From the NCBI RefSeq assembly GCF_030411955.1, contig NZ_JASNRA010000005.1, forward strand, positions 179,655 through 243,654: a stretch of 64,000 nucleotides of DNA, given 5' to 3'. A program made the translations under genes and the position numbers. The number at the start of each line of letters is the position of its first letter. Position 1 is the first letter of the stretch. The DNA is from Massilia sp. YIM B02443 (lineage in GTDB: Bacteria; Pseudomonadota; Gammaproteobacteria; Burkholderiales; Burkholderiaceae_D). Shown piece after piece: positions 37,569 to 47,749 of this stretch. Under the pieces are notes generated by a model that saw only the letters and a list, made by a program, of their open reading frames with translations, made no database searches and was not told where the DNA came from.

Positions 37569-38414
37569 CTACCGCTTGCCACTGTGCTCGCGATACTCCG
37601 GACAATCCACCTGCAACAACGACCGGTCATCCAGGCACACCGCGGTCAGCTTCCCGCCCCACACGCAGCCGCTATCGAGCCCGATCAGGTCCGGCCGCTG
37701 GATCAGCCCCAGCGCCGACCAGTGCCCGAACACCACCGTCACGTCCTGCGTGCGGCGTCCCGGCAGGTCGAACCACGGCAGCAGCCCGGAACCCACCGGC
37801 CCCGATTCGCTTTCCTTGTGCTTGAAGTCCATGCTGCCATCTTCAGTGCACAGCCGCATGCGCGTGAGCGCGTTGACGATGCAGCGCAGGCGCGCCATGC
37901 CTTCCAGATTGTCGTCCCAGCGATCCGGATCGTTGCCGTACATCGCACCGAGGAAACCGATATAGCCGTCGCTGCGCAACATGGTTTCGACTTCGCCGGC
38001 CAGCGCCATGGTCTGCGCCGCATCCCACTGCGGCGCCACGCCGGCATGCACCAGCAGGTGATTGTCGACGAACATCGCCAGCGGCCGCTGGCGCAGCCAT
38101 GCGATCAGTTCGTCGCGGTCGGGCGCCGCGAGGATTTCGTCGAGGGTGTCGGAACGGCTCATGCGCTGGGCGCCGACCGCCACCGCGATCAGGTGCAGGT
38201 CGTGGTTGCCGAGCAGGGCTTCGACGCGCCCGCCGCTCGATTCGGACAGCGCCTTCATGCGGCGCAGCGCGCCCAGCGAATCCGGGCCGCGGTTGATCAG
38301 GTCGCCCACAAAAAGAATGCGCGCGTCGCTGCCGCCCGCATCGAAGATGCGGTCCAGCAGTAGCTGCGCTTCGTGCGCGCAGCCTTGGAGGTCGCCAATG
38401 GCGTATGTTTTCAT
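37569..38414 (-). CDS. apaH: Symmetrical bis(5'-nucleosyl)-tetraphosphatase
   Basis: ApaH hydrolyses Ap4A to two ADP and can also decap Np4-RNA. The 281-residue metallophosphatase has YAIGDLQGC at the N-terminus, VGDLINRGPDS and LGNHDLHL, which together bind the dinuclear metal centre, and the later VFGHWSALG. It is divergent from rfbB across about 104 bases. Length and motifs fit the family closely. Confidence 0.95.
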   Translation of the reverse strand: MKTYAIGDLQGCAHEAQLLLDRIFDAGGSDARILFVGDLINRGPDSLGALRRMKALSESSGGRVEALLGNHDLHLIAVAVGAQRMSRSDTLDEILAAPDRDELIAWLRQRPLAMFVDNHLLVHAGVAPQWDAAQTMALAGEVETMLRSDGYIGFLGAMYGNDPDRWDDNLEGMARLRCIVNALTRMRLCTEDGSMDFKHKESESGPVGSGLLPWFDLPGRRTQDVTVVFGHWSALGLIQRPDLIGLDSGCVWGGKLTAVCLDDRSLLQVDCPEYREHSGKR

Positions 38415-38518
38415 GTTCTTGTTGTGACAGGACCTTGAGGCCCTGCCGCCATGTCGATGGAAAAGATCAGTTCACGTAGAATGCTTGGCGAACTTATTGC
38501 TTTGGCGGATGATACTAA

Positions 38519-39583
38519 ATGATTTTGGTCACTGGCGGTGCTGGTTTTATCGGATCCAACTTCATTCTCGACTGGCTGGCCGCGTCAAACGAGCCGGTCG
38601 TGAACCTGGACAAGCTCACGTATGCGGGCAATCTGGAGAACCTGTCCAGCCTGGAGAATGACCCGCGCCACCTGTTCGTGCGCGGCGACGTCAGGGACAG
38701 CGCACTGGTCGCGGCGCTGCTGCGCCAGCACCGGCCGCGCGCGATCCTGCACTTCGCGGCGGAAAGCCATGTCGACCGCTCGATCCACGCGCCGGGCGAC
38801 TTCGTGCAGACCAATGTGCAGGGCACCTACGCCTTGCTGGAAGCGGCGCGCGCTTATGTGGCCGAGCTGAACGAATCGGAACGCGCGGCGTTCCGTTTCC
38901 TGCACGTGTCGACTGACGAAGTGTTCGGCACGCTGGCCCCGCACGATCCGCCGTTCAGCGAGACCACGCCATACGCGCCCAACAGCCCGTACGCGGCGTC
39001 GAAGGCGGCCTCGGACCACCTGGTGCGCGCCTGGCACCATACGTATGGCCTGGCAACGCTGACCACCAACTGTTCGAACAACTACGGCCCGTTCCAGTTC
39101 CCCGAAAAGCTGATCCCGCTGATGATTGCCAATGCCCTGGCCGGCAAGCCCTTGCCGGTGTATGGAGACGGCCGGCAGGTGCGCGACTGGCTGTACGTGG
39201 GTGACCACTGCGCCGCGATCCGGCGCGTGCTGGAGGACGGCAGGCCGGGCCAGATGTACAACATCGGCGGCTCGAACGAAATGACCAACCTCAACGTGGT
39301 CCATGCGCTGTGCGATATCCTCGACCGGCTCGTGCCAGCGGAGCGCAGCCGGCGCGGACAGATCGCGTTCGTCGCCGACCGTCCCGGCCACGACCGCCGC
39401 TACGCGATCGACGCCGGCAAGATCCGGCGCGAACTCGGCTGGCAGCCGGCGCACGACGTCACGTCCGGCCTGGAGCACACGGTGCGCTGGTACCTCGCGC
39501 GCCAGGACTGGGTGGCGCGGATCCAGAGCGGCGCCTACCAGGAATGGGTCGAACGCAACTACGGAACGCGGGGGCAGGCATGA
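38519..39583 (+). CDS. rfbB: dTDP-glucose 4,6-dehydratase
   Basis: RfbB makes dTDP-4-keto-6-deoxyglucose, the second step of dTDP-L-rhamnose synthesis. The 354-residue SDR enzyme has the NAD loop [10 protein letters not shown] at residues 6-15, STDEVFG, and YAASKAASD near residue 158 with the catalytic Tyr and Lys. It is the first of four genes that each overlap the next by ATGA, so the rhamnose operon is translationally coupled. Confidence 0.96.
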   Translation: MILVTGGAGFIGSNFILDWLAASNEPVVNLDKLTYAGNLENLSSLENDPRHLFVRGDVRDSALVAALLRQHRPRAILHFAAESHVDRSIHAPGDFVQTNVQGTYALLEAARAYVAELNESERAAFRFLHVSTDEVFGTLAPHDPPFSETTPYAPNSPYAASKAASDHLVRAWHHTYGLATLTTNCSNNYGPFQFPEKLIPLMIANALAGKPLPVYGDGRQVRDWLYVGDHCAAIRRVLEDGRPGQMYNIGGSNEMTNLNVVHALCDILDRLVPAERSRRGQIAFVADRPGHDRRYAIDAGKIRRELGWQPAHDVTSGLEHTVRWYLARQDWVARIQSGAYQEWVERNYGTRGQA

Positions 39584-40491
39584 TCGGGCAGACTCAAACA
39601 CAAGTTCAGGGCCGCAAGGGCATCATCCTGGCCGGCGGTTCCGGCACGCGCCTGTATCCGATGACGGTGGCCGTGTCCAAGCAACTGCTGCCGGTGTACG
39701 ACAAGCCGATGATCTATTACCCGCTGACGACGCTGATGCTGGCCGGGATCCGCGACATCCTGGTGATCTGCACCCCGCACGACCAGCCACGCTTCGAGCA
39801 ATTGCTGGGCGACGGCAGCCAGTGGGGCCTGAACCTGCAGTACGCGGTGCAGCCGCAACCCGAAGGATTGGCGCAAGCCTACCTGATCGGCCGCCATTTC
39901 ATCGACGGCAAGCCGTCGGCCCTGATCCTGGGCGACAACCTGTATTACGGCGACGGTCTCGAACCGCGCATGCTGGCCGCCGGCGCGCGCGACCAGGGCG
40001 CCACCGTATTCGCGTATCACGTGCTCGATCCGCAGCGCTACGGGGTGGTCGAATTCGACGAGCGCTTCAAGGCGCTGTCGATCGACGAGAAGCCGGCCCA
40101 GCCCAAATCGAGCTACGCCGTCACCGGCCTGTATTTCTACGACGGCCAGGTGGCCGACATCGCGGCCTCGATCGCGCCGTCCGCGCGCGGCGAGCTCGAA
40201 ATCACCGACGTCAATCGCGCCTACCTCGAAGCCGGCAAGCTGCACGTCGAGATGATGGGGCGCGGCTTCGCCTGGCTCGACGCCGGCACCTGCGATTCGC
40301 TGCTGGACGCGTCGCAGTTCATTTCCACCATCGAGCACCGCCAGGGCCTCAAGATCGGCGTGCCCGAGGAAGTCGCCTACCGGCGCGGCTATATCGGCGC
40401 CGAGGCGCTCGAGCGAATCGCGCATTCGGTCGGCAACAGCAGCTACGGCCAATACCTGCTGCGCGTGCTGGGCGACCGGGTGCCGCGATGA
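39580..40491 (+). CDS. rfbA: Glucose-1-phosphate thymidylyltransferase
   Basis: RfbA joins glucose-1-phosphate and dTTP to give dTDP-glucose. The 303-residue nucleotidyltransferase has the signature [13 protein letters not shown], then [17 protein letters not shown] and [11 protein letters not shown]. The start at 39580 overlaps the rfbB stop; a longer frame upstream is a shadow of rfbB. About ten residues precede the usual family start (the QTQTQVQG segment), a harmless extension. Confidence 0.95.
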   Translation: MIGQTQTQVQGRKGIILAGGSGTRLYPMTVAVSKQLLPVYDKPMIYYPLTTLMLAGIRDILVICTPHDQPRFEQLLGDGSQWGLNLQYAVQPQPEGLAQAYLIGRHFIDGKPSALILGDNLYYGDGLEPRMLAAGARDQGATVFAYHVLDPQRYGVVEFDERFKALSIDEKPAQPKSSYAVTGLYFYDGQVADIAASIAPSARGELEITDVNRAYLEAGKLHVEMMGRGFAWLDAGTCDSLLDASQFISTIEHRQGLKIGVPEEVAYRRGYIGAEALERIAHSVGNSSYGQYLLRVLGDRVPR

Positions 40492-41033
40492 AGTGCAGCC
40501 GCACCGCGCTCGATGGGGTGCTGTTGCTCGAGCCGCAGGTGTTCGAGGACGAGCGCGGCTTCTTCTACGAGAGCTACAACGCGCAGCGCTTTGCCGATGC
40601 CAGCGGCCTGGCCCCGGACTTCGTGCAGGACAACCATTCGCGCTCGCGCCGCGGCGTGGTGCGCGGCCTGCATTACCAGGTAGGCGACCCGCAGGGCAAG
40701 CTGGTGCGCGTGATCGCCGGCAGCGTGTACGACGTGGTGGTCGACCTGCGCCGCAGCTCGCCGACGTTCGGCCAGTGGATCGGCGCCGAGCTCTCGGGCG
40801 AGAACCGGCGCCAGTTGTGGGTGCCGCCCGGCTTCGCGCACGGCTTCGTGACCCTGAGCGAGCACGCCGAGTGCCTGTACAAGACCGCCGGCTACTGGTC
40901 GCCTGCGCACGAACGCACGCTGTTGTGGAACGATCCGGCGCTGGCGATCGACTGGCCGCTGCCGTGCGCGCCGATCCTGTCCGCCAGGGACCTGGCCGGC
41001 ACACCGCTGGCGCAAGCCGAGGTGTTCGCATGA
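40488..41033 (+). CDS. rfbC: dTDP-4-dehydrorhamnose 3,5-epimerase
   Basis: RfbC epimerises C3 and C5 of dTDP-4-keto-6-deoxyglucose. The 181-residue cupin has [31 protein letters not shown] with the catalytic His, and [10 protein letters not shown]. The start overlaps the rfbA stop and its stop overlaps rfbD. All expected residues are present. Confidence 0.95.
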   Translation: MKCSRTALDGVLLLEPQVFEDERGFFYESYNAQRFADASGLAPDFVQDNHSRSRRGVVRGLHYQVGDPQGKLVRVIAGSVYDVVVDLRRSSPTFGQWIGAELSGENRRQLWVPPGFAHGFVTLSEHAECLYKTAGYWSPAHERTLLWNDPALAIDWPLPCAPILSARDLAGTPLAQAEVFA

Positions 41034-41890
41034 AAATCCTCCTTACCGGCGTCGACGGCCAGGTCGGCTACGAGCTGCTGCGCTGCCTGCAGGGCCTGGG
41101 CGAGATCGTCGCCTGCGGGCGCGACCGGCTCGACCTGGCCAATCTGGACCAGGTGCGCGACTGCGTGCGCCACCTGGCGCCCGACCTGATCGTGAATGCC
41201 GCCGCCTACACCGCCGTCGACCGCGCCGAGAGCGAACCGGAACTGGCCCTGCGCGTGAACGCCCAGGCCCCCGGCGTGATGGCGCTGGTGGGGCGCGAGG
41301 TGGGCGCAGCGCTGGTGCACTTCTCGACCGACTACGTGTTCGACGGCGCCAAGGACGCGCCGTATGTCGAAGGCGACCGCACGGCGCCGCTGAACGTGTA
41401 CGGCGAAACCAAGATGCTGGGCGAGCAGGCGATCGTCTCGTCCGGCATTCCCTACCTGATCCTGCGCACCAGCTGGGTGTACGGCATGCATGGCCATAAC
41501 TTCCTGCGCACGATGCTGCGCCTGGCCGACAGCCAGGATGCCGTGCGGGTGGTGATGGATCAGATCGGCGCGCCGACCTGGAGCCGCACCGTGGCCCAGA
41601 CCACGGCCCACATCCTGGCCCAGGCGCAGGTGGGCGGGCCGCGCTGGTGGCGCGAGTCGCGCGGCATCTATCACCTGGCGGCCGGCGGCGAAACCAGCTG
41701 GGCCGGTTTCGCGCAGGCGATCATGGAAGAAACGGGCAGCGATTGCCGCGTGACGCCGATCGCCAGTGTCGATTATCCGCAAGCCGCGCGCCGCCCGCAC
41801 AATTCGCGCCTGAACACCGCCAAGCTGACCCACCGTTTCTGCCGCCTGCCCGACTGGCGCGATGCGCTGGCGCTGTGCCTGCGCGCATAG
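41030..41890 (+). CDS. rfbD: dTDP-4-dehydrorhamnose reductase
   Basis: RfbD reduces dTDP-4-keto-rhamnose to dTDP-L-rhamnose using NAD(P)H. The 286-residue SDR protein has ILLTGVDGQVGYEL, NAAAYTAVDRAE, FSTDYVFDG and YGETKMLGE with catalytic Tyr and Lys. It ends the rhamnose operon. The next gene starts after a gap of nearly 300 bases that has a possible promoter. Confidence 0.95.
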   Translation: MKILLTGVDGQVGYELLRCLQGLGEIVACGRDRLDLANLDQVRDCVRHLAPDLIVNAAAYTAVDRAESEPELALRVNAQAPGVMALVGREVGAALVHFSTDYVFDGAKDAPYVEGDRTAPLNVYGETKMLGEQAIVSSGIPYLILRTSWVYGMHGHNFLRTMLRLADSQDAVRVVMDQIGAPTWSRTVAQTTAHILAQAQVGGPRWWRESRGIYHLAAGGETSWAGFAQAIMEETGSDCRVTPIASVDYPQAARRPHNSRLNTAKLTHRFCRLPDWRDALALCLRA

Positions 41891-42015
41891 CGCCTGCGTC
41901 ACCTTTACTACACCATTCGCGTGCGCCGTCCACAGGCGCACGACCATCGTTTGACTCATTTCCAACACGGCGAGCACGATAAAACCGTGCGCCCGGACTT
42001 GCCGTTTCATTCCGG

Positions 42016-42021
42016 TACAAT
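42016..42021 (+). promoter_or_regulatory. Possible -10 box (TACAAT) upstream of the lipid-linked sugar transferase gene
   Basis: TACAAT at 42016-42021 follows GG and lies in the rfbD-to-transferase gap. A similar GGTACAAT stands at 43944-43951 upstream of the phosphohexomutase. No convincing -35 box is seen for either, so this is a weak call. Confidence 0.25.
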
Positions 42022-42178
42022 CAATGCAGCATGGTTGGGATTAATGCGCATTGGTGCACGTGAATGCATGGCCGATTAGAGACACGGCCCTGCCTGAATT
42101 ACCGGAGCTGTGGCTGTGCTATTTCCCAGCAGCCGCTCCATGGAGAGACGCCGCGAAAGGCGCCGAAAGAAAACAATA

Positions 42179-43273
42179 ATGTTCTCCTTTTTCGTGAGTT
42201 TCCTGGCATGTGCATTGCTGACACTGCTGGTCATTAAGAGCACGCGCAAAAACGGGTTCGCACTCGATGGCGATTTTGCCGGAGTGCAGAAAGTGCACAC
42301 GCATGCAGTGGCGCGCATCGGCGGCATTCCGATTTTTTTGGCCGTGATCGTCGCTTCCGGAATTTCCGTTTTACGCCAGCCGGCAATCGCGCCATGGCTG
42401 ATGACCTTGATTGGATGCGGCGCGATTGCGCTGGCCGGCGGCATTGTCGAGGACTATACGGGAAAGGTGTCGCCGGGGCGGCGCCTGCTATTGACACTGA
42501 TTGCGGCCGGGTTCGGATATTGGCTGCTCGATGCGCGCGTGATGCGCATCGACCTGCCCTGGGGGGTATTGGCGCTGCAGGCCGGCTGGCTGGTGCTGCC
42601 GTTGACGCTGCTGGCGGTGGCCGGCATCGCCAACGCGGTCAACATCATCGACGGTTTCAATGGCCTGGCCAGCGTGGTCTGCATCTTCATGCTGCTGTCG
42701 CTGGCCTACGTGGCGCTGCAGGTGGGCGACATGTTCGTGCTGGTGGCGGCGCTGATCGTGGCCGGCGCCACTGCCGGCTTCCTGATCTGGAACTATCCGG
42801 TGGGCCTGATTTTCCTCGGCGACGGCGGCGCTTATTTTCTCGGATTCCTGCTGGGAGAACTGGCGCTGCTGCTGGTAATGCGCAATCCCGGTGTATCGAC
42901 CTGGTATGCCGCGCTGCTGCTGATTTATCCTGCATTCGAAACCGTCTTTTCGGCTTATCGCCGTATGTTTGTACGCGGCAAGTCACCGGCGATGCCGGAC
43001 GGGATTCACCTGCACAGTTTGATTTTCAGGCGTATTGTCCAATGGACGGTGGGCCCGCGCGAAGCACGCGCACTGATGAAACGCAATGCGCGTACCTCAC
43101 CTTATTTATGGTTGTTTTCACTCACTGCGGTGATACCCGCGACGGTGTTCTGGAAAAACACGGGAGTGCTGATCTTTTTCTGTTTGTTGTTCATAATCAG
43201 TTACCTCTGGTTGTACGGACGTATTGTTCGATTCAAGTCCCCACGCTGGCTTTTTTTAAACAGAAAGGACTAA
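42179..43273 (+). CDS. WecA/WbpL-type undecaprenyl-phosphate sugar-1-phosphate transferase
   Basis: The 364-residue membrane protein has about ten or eleven hydrophobic helices and the MraY/WecA motifs: KVHTHAVARIGGIPIF in the first loop, the NIIDGFNGLASV catalytic segment, LGDGGAYFLG, and GIHLHSLIFRR near the end. Such enzymes load GlcNAc-1-P, FucNAc-1-P or a similar sugar onto the lipid carrier to start O-antigen or capsule repeats. Its place after rfbBACD supports that. I chose the ATG at 42179 because it starts directly at the first helix; a GTG at 42110 would add a basic N-terminus. Confidence 0.85.
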   Translation: MFSFFVSFLACALLTLLVIKSTRKNGFALDGDFAGVQKVHTHAVARIGGIPIFLAVIVASGISVLRQPAIAPWLMTLIGCGAIALAGGIVEDYTGKVSPGRRLLLTLIAAGFGYWLLDARVMRIDLPWGVLALQAGWLVLPLTLLAVAGIANAVNIIDGFNGLASVVCIFMLLSLAYVALQVGDMFVLVAALIVAGATAGFLIWNYPVGLIFLGDGGAYFLGFLLGELALLLVMRNPGVSTWYAALLLIYPAFETVFSAYRRMFVRGKSPAMPDGIHLHSLIFRRIVQWTVGPREARALMKRNARTSPYLWLFSLTAVIPATVFWKNTGVLIFFCLLFIISYLWLYGRIVRFKSPRWLFLNRKD

Positions 43274-43370
43274 TGGTGTAATATTGATGTTAGTATATTG
43301 CGACAATTGGTGAGAATTCCCACAGCGAGCAATTGCTGAATCTGTATTCATTTTTAACGAACGAGGAACG

Positions 43371-43685
43371 ATGATGGATCTGTCGAATATGTCCGTAGGC
43401 GATTTGCGCAACCTGCAGGAACAAATCAAGCAGGAAATGAAAAAACGCGAAGTCCAGGAAGTGCAAAAAGCGCGCGAGCAAATCCTGGCAATCGCACAAA
43501 GCGTCGGCATGCCGCTGAAAGACCTGATCGCCGCCAGCGGCCGCGGTTCGAAGGGCGCATCGGTCGCCGTGCGTTATCGCCACCCGGAAGACAACAACCA
43601 GCAATGGACCGGCCGCGGCCGTCAGCCAAAGTGGGTCAAGGAATGGGTCGAAGGCGGCAAGTCGATCGACGACCTGCGCGTTTGA
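43371..43685 (+). CDS. H-NS family histone-like protein
   Basis: The 104-residue protein has an N-terminal coiled coil for oligomerisation (LRNLQEQIKQEMKKREV) and a C-terminal DNA-binding domain with YRHPEDNNQQWTGRGRQPKWV-like sequence, the H-NS core around residues 69-90. H-NS proteins silence AT-rich and horizontally acquired DNA. An adjacent second ATG (43374) is also possible. The 97-base upstream region is AT-rich relative to the rest of the window, as is common for H-NS genes, which repress themselves. Confidence 0.92.
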   Translation: MMDLSNMSVGDLRNLQEQIKQEMKKREVQEVQKAREQILAIAQSVGMPLKDLIAASGRGSKGASVAVRYRHPEDNNQQWTGRGRQPKWVKEWVEGGKSIDDLRV

Positions 43686-43690
43686 TGCCA

Positions 43691-43717
43691 ATGCCGCTCC
43701 GCCAGCCGGAGCGGCAT
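43691..43717 (+). terminator. Hairpin after the H-NS gene
   Basis: A 10-bp stem ATGCCGCTCC/GGAGCGGCAT (43691-43700/43708-43717) begins five bases after the stop codon. It lacks a T run, so termination would be factor-assisted or the stem protects the transcript end. Confidence 0.5.
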
Positions 43718-44042
43718 GCCGGGCCGTAGCAACGCGCTGCGGCAAGCCGGCAATCGCGCCGGCGTCATCGCGACGCCGGCGCCGGCAGCCTGCTGCCATC
43801 GTCGTCACATTTTCCTGCTGCGCATTGCCTGGCCGGCACACCGGACCTGTCCCGGCATCGTCTCCAGATGTCACCAATCCGTCCCTGAAGTTTCACCGAG
43901 CGTCACCACCGATCCGCGCCACTCCCACGCGTCAGCGCTTGCCGGTACAATAGCAAGCAATTTTGTCATTCCTCCAACACCCGCAACGATGCCGCCACCG
44001 ATGGCGCCGCAGTCGCTTTGCCCACGTACTCCAAGGAAGAAA
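43718..44042. other. Gene-free interval upstream of the phosphohexomutase
   Basis: About 325 bases without a supported gene. It is open in the phosphohexomutase frame, but the translation is low-complexity and lacks family similarity, so I treat it as untranslated. GGTACAAT near 43944-43951 is a possible -10 region. No other structure is evident. Confidence 0.5.
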
Positions 44043-45425
44043 ATGGTTGCTCTCTCGAAAACGATCTTCAAGGCCTATGACATCCGCGGCATCATCGACA
44101 AGACGCTGGATGCCGGCATCGCGCGCCACATCGGCCGTGCCTTCGGCGCCGCCGCGCTGGCCAAGGGAGAGCGCAAGGTCGTGATCGGCCGCGACGGACG
44201 CCTGTCGGGCCCGGAACTGGCCGGCGCCCTGGCCGAAGGCCTGCGCGACGCCGGCGTCGACGTGATCGACCTCGGCATGGTCGCCACGCCCATGGTCTAT
44301 TTCGCCACCAATGTGCTCGACACCCGCTCGGGCATCATGGTCACCGGCAGCCACAATCCGCCGGACTACAACGGCTTCAAGATGGTGATGGTGGGCGAAG
44401 CCATTTACGGCGACGCGATCACCGGCCTGCATGACAGCATCGCCGCCTACGACGGCGCCATCGCCGAGCAGCGCGGCGCCTACGGCACCCACGACATCCG
44501 CGCCGCCTACCTCGAGCGCATCATTGGCGACGTCAAGCTGGCGCGCCCGATCAAGATCGTGGTCGACTGCGGCAACGGCGTGGCCGGCGCCTTCGCGGGC
44601 GACCTGTTCCGCGGCATGGGCGCCGAGGTCATCGAACTGTTCTGCGAGGTGGACGGCCACTTCCCGAACCACCACCCGGACCCGGCGCACCCGGAAAACC
44701 TGCAGGACGTCATCAAGGCGCTGCAGGAGACCGACGCCGAGATCGGCCTGGCCTTCGACGGCGACGGCGACCGCCTGGGCCTGGTCACCAAGGATGGCCA
44801 GATCATCTTCCCGGACCGCCAGATGATGCTGTTCGCGGCCGATGTCCTGTCGCGCAATCCGGGCGGCGAGATCCTGTACGACGTCAAGTGCACGCGCCAC
44901 CTGGCGCCGTACATCGAACAGCACGGCGGCAAGCCGCTGATGTGGAAGACCGGTCACTCGCTGGTCAAGGCCAAGCTGAAGGAAACCGGCGCCCCGCTGG
45001 GCGGCGAGATGAGCGGCCATATCTTCTTCAAGGACCGCTGGTACGGTTTCGACGACGGCCTGTACTCGGGCGCGCGCATGCTCGAGATCCTGACCAAGGA
45101 AGCGGATCCGTCGGCGCTGCTGAACGGCCTGCCGATCGCCAGCAGCACCCCGGAACTGCACCTGCACCTGCAGGAAGGCGAGAACTTCGCGCTGATCGAC
45201 AAGCTGCGTACCGAGGCCACATTCCCGACCTCGGAAAAGATCAACGACATCGACGGCCTGCGCGTCGAGTACGCGGACGGCTTCGGCCTGGCGCGCTCGT
45301 CGAACACGACGCCGGTGGTGGTGCTGCGTTTCGAGGGCGAGAACCCGGAAGCTCTCGCGCGTATTCAGTCCGAGTTCAAGAGCGTGATCCTGGCCGCCAA
45401 GCCGGACGCCGATTTGCCGTTCTGA
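44043..45425 (+). CDS. Phosphomannomutase/phosphoglucomutase
   Basis: The 460-residue enzyme interconverts hexose 1- and 6-phosphates through a phosphoserine. The active-site Ser lies in VTGSHNPPDYNG (near residue 102), the metal loop is DGDGDRLG near 239, and GGEMSGHIFF and the C-terminal RSSNTTPVVVLRFE are the sugar and phosphate-binding loops. It resembles AlgC/ManB-type enzymes that feed LPS, rhamnose and exopolysaccharide synthesis. AAGGAAG precedes the ATG at 44043. waaC follows after 10 bases. Confidence 0.93.
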   Translation: MVALSKTIFKAYDIRGIIDKTLDAGIARHIGRAFGAAALAKGERKVVIGRDGRLSGPELAGALAEGLRDAGVDVIDLGMVATPMVYFATNVLDTRSGIMVTGSHNPPDYNGFKMVMVGEAIYGDAITGLHDSIAAYDGAIAEQRGAYGTHDIRAAYLERIIGDVKLARPIKIVVDCGNGVAGAFAGDLFRGMGAEVIELFCEVDGHFPNHHPDPAHPENLQDVIKALQETDAEIGLAFDGDGDRLGLVTKDGQIIFPDRQMMLFAADVLSRNPGGEILYDVKCTRHLAPYIEQHGGKPLMWKTGHSLVKAKLKETGAPLGGEMSGHIFFKDRWYGFDDGLYSGARMLEILTKEADPSALLNGLPIASSTPELHLHLQEGENFALIDKLRTEATFPTSEKINDIDGLRVEYADGFGLARSSNTTPVVVLRFEGENPEALARIQSEFKSVILAAKPDADLPF

Positions 45426-45435
45426 GGGTAGACGC

Positions 45436-46419
45436 TTGAAGATCCTGCTGGTGCGCGTGTCGTCGCTGGGCGACGTCCTGCACAACCTGCCGATGGTGGC
45501 CGACCTGCTGCGGCGCCATCCCGGCGCCACGATTGACTGGGTGGTGGAAGAGGGCTACGTCAGCCTGGTGCGCCTGAATCCCCACGTGCGCAAGATCATT
45601 CCGTGGTCGCTGCGGCGCTGGCGCAAGGGCCTGGGCAGGAAGGAGACGCGCGCCGAGATCCGCGCCTTCTTCGCCAACCTGCGCGAAGAAGAATACGACG
45701 TTGTGTTCGACACCCAGGGCCTGCTCAAGACCGGCATCATCATGGGCGCCGCGCGCATCAAGAAGGGTGGCAGGAAGGTCGGCCTGGCCAACGGCAGCGA
45801 AGGCTCGGGCTACGAAGGCATCTCGCGCATCTTCCACACGCAAAGCATCCCGCTCGACCCGCGTACCCACGCAGTGGCGCGCGGACGCCTGGTGGCGGGC
45901 AATGCGCTCGGCTACCCGGTCGACACGGCGCCCGACTTCGGCCTGCCGGCGCCGCAAGCTGCCGATACGCGTCCCGATTTCCTGCCGCGCGAAGATTACG
46001 CCGTGTTCTTCCACGGCACCGCGCGCGCGGCCAAGAAGTGGTCCGACGCCAACTGGATCGCGCTGGCCGCCGCGCTGGCGCCGATGCCGGTGCTGCTGCC
46101 CTGGGGCTCACCAAGCGAACGCGCCGATGCGGAAGCATTGGCGGCCGCCATGCCGAACGCGCGCGTGCTGCCCAGGCTGTCGATGATGGACGCGGTCCAG
46201 GTGGCGCAGAACGCGGCGCTGGCGGTTGGCGTCGACACGGGCCTGACCCACATCGCCGCTGCTTTTGTCCGGCCGACGATCGAGATCTATGCCGACTCGC
46301 CCAGGTGGAAAACCGAGGGCAACTGGTCCGATCGCATCGTCAACCTGGGCGACCTGGGTGCGCCGCCGTCCGCCAACGAGGTGATCGCGGCGGCGCGCGA
46401 ACTGTTGGCGCGCGCATGA
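45436..46419 (+). CDS. waaC: LPS heptosyltransferase I
   Basis: WaaC attaches the first L,D-heptose to Kdo2-lipid A from ADP-heptose at the inner face of the inner membrane. The 327-residue GT9 protein starts KILLVRVSSLGDVLHNLP, has FDTQGLLKTG in the N-terminal domain, and the donor-site signature GVDTGLTHIAAAF in the C-terminal domain. The start is TTG, with GAGGG upstream. Its stop overlaps the waaA start. Confidence 0.92.
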   Translation: MKILLVRVSSLGDVLHNLPMVADLLRRHPGATIDWVVEEGYVSLVRLNPHVRKIIPWSLRRWRKGLGRKETRAEIRAFFANLREEEYDVVFDTQGLLKTGIIMGAARIKKGGRKVGLANGSEGSGYEGISRIFHTQSIPLDPRTHAVARGRLVAGNALGYPVDTAPDFGLPAPQAADTRPDFLPREDYAVFFHGTARAAKKWSDANWIALAAALAPMPVLLPWGSPSERADAEALAAAMPNARVLPRLSMMDAVQVAQNAALAVGVDTGLTHIAAAFVRPTIEIYADSPRWKTEGNWSDRIVNLGDLGAPPSANEVIAAARELLARA

Positions 46420-47699
46420 ACCGCACCCTGTATTCCGGCCTGTGGTGGCTGGCGCTGCCGGCCGTCCTCGGACGACTGTGGTGGCGCGGCCGCAAGGAGC
46501 CGGGCTACCGTGAGCATTGGGGCGAACGGCTGGCGCTGGGCGGCCCGGCCGAAGGCCAGGCCACCATCGTGCTGCATGCGGTCTCGGTCGGCGAGACGCG
46601 CGCCGCCGAACCGGTGGTCGATGCGCTGCTGAAGGCCTATCCCGACTGCCGCATCCTGCTCACCCACATGACCCCGACCGGGCGTGCCACCGGGCGCCAG
46701 CTGTTCGCGCACCATGGCGAGCGGGTGGTGCAGGCTTATCTGCCGTACGACACCGGCAGCATGACCAGACGCTTCCTGCGTCGCCACCGGCCGCGCGCGG
46801 TGATCCTGATGGAAACCGAGGTCTGGCCCAACCTGCTCCACGCCTGCGCGCGCATGGACGTGCCGGTGGTGCTGGCCAACGCGCGCCTGTCCGAGCGCTC
46901 GCTCAGGCGCGGCCAGAAGGCCGGCGCCGTGATGCAGGAAGCGGCGCGCGCATTTACCCTGGTGGCGGCCCAGACCGAGCTCGATGCGGCCCGTATCCGC
47001 TCGCTGGGCGCGTCCAACGTGGAAGTCACCGGCAGCGTCAAGTTCGACGTCACGCCACCCGCCAGCGCGCTGGAAAAGGGCGACTGGCTGCGCAGCCACA
47101 TCCGCGCCGGCGGCCCGGAACGTCCCGTGTTCCTGTGCGCCAGCACGCGCGAAGGCGAAGAAGTCTTGATCCTCGACGCCTGGCAGCGCCTGGCGGACAA
47201 GCCCGCAGGCAGCCTGCTATTGCTGGTGCCGCGCCATCCGCAGCGCTTCGACGAAGTGGCCGATCTGGTCACGGCGCGCGGCATGCGGCTGGCGCGCCGC
47301 TCGCAGCTCGATCTTGACCATGCCATCGACGGCGCCGACGTGCTGCTGGGCGACTCGATGGGCGAGATGTTCGCCTATTACGCCGCCTGCGATTGCGCCT
47401 ACATCGGCGGCAGCCTGCTGCCGTTGGGGGGCCAGAACCTGATCGAAGCCTGCGCGCTGGGCAAGCCGGTGCTGGTGGGCGAGCACACCTTCAACTTTCT
47501 CGACGCCACGATCGAGGCGGTGGGCGACGGCGCCGCGCTGCGCGTGAAGGATGCCGATGCGCTCGCGAACGAGGCGGCGCGTCTGCTGCGCGACCATGCG
47601 GCGCGCATGGAGATGGGCGCCAGGGCCCTCGCGTTCGCCCGCCGTCATCGCGGCGCGACCCTGCGCACTGTTGAACTCCTGCAACGAGTTATTCGCTAG
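46416..47699 (+). CDS. waaA: 3-deoxy-D-manno-octulosonic acid transferase
   Basis: WaaA adds Kdo to lipid IVA. The 427-residue enzyme has an N-terminal membrane-associated segment, HAVSVGETRAAEPVVDAL with the conserved catalytic Glu, METEVWPNLL, and the C-terminal donor site SMGEMFAYYAACDCAYIGGSL-like region with LGGQNLIEACALG. The start at 46416 overlaps the waaC stop; a longer frame upstream is a shadow of waaC. It is the last recognised LPS gene of this block. Confidence 0.94.
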   Translation: MNRTLYSGLWWLALPAVLGRLWWRGRKEPGYREHWGERLALGGPAEGQATIVLHAVSVGETRAAEPVVDALLKAYPDCRILLTHMTPTGRATGRQLFAHHGERVVQAYLPYDTGSMTRRFLRRHRPRAVILMETEVWPNLLHACARMDVPVVLANARLSERSLRRGQKAGAVMQEAARAFTLVAAQTELDAARIRSLGASNVEVTGSVKFDVTPPASALEKGDWLRSHIRAGGPERPVFLCASTREGEEVLILDAWQRLADKPAGSLLLLVPRHPQRFDEVADLVTARGMRLARRSQLDLDHAIDGADVLLGDSMGEMFAYYAACDCAYIGGSLLPLGGQNLIEACALGKPVLVGEHTFNFLDATIEAVGDGAALRVKDADALANEAARLLRDHAARMEMGARALAFARRHRGATLRTVELLQRVIR

Positions 47700-47749
47700 G
47701 TTTTGATACCATTCCGATCTGCACGGTACAAAACTATAAGGGGATGCAC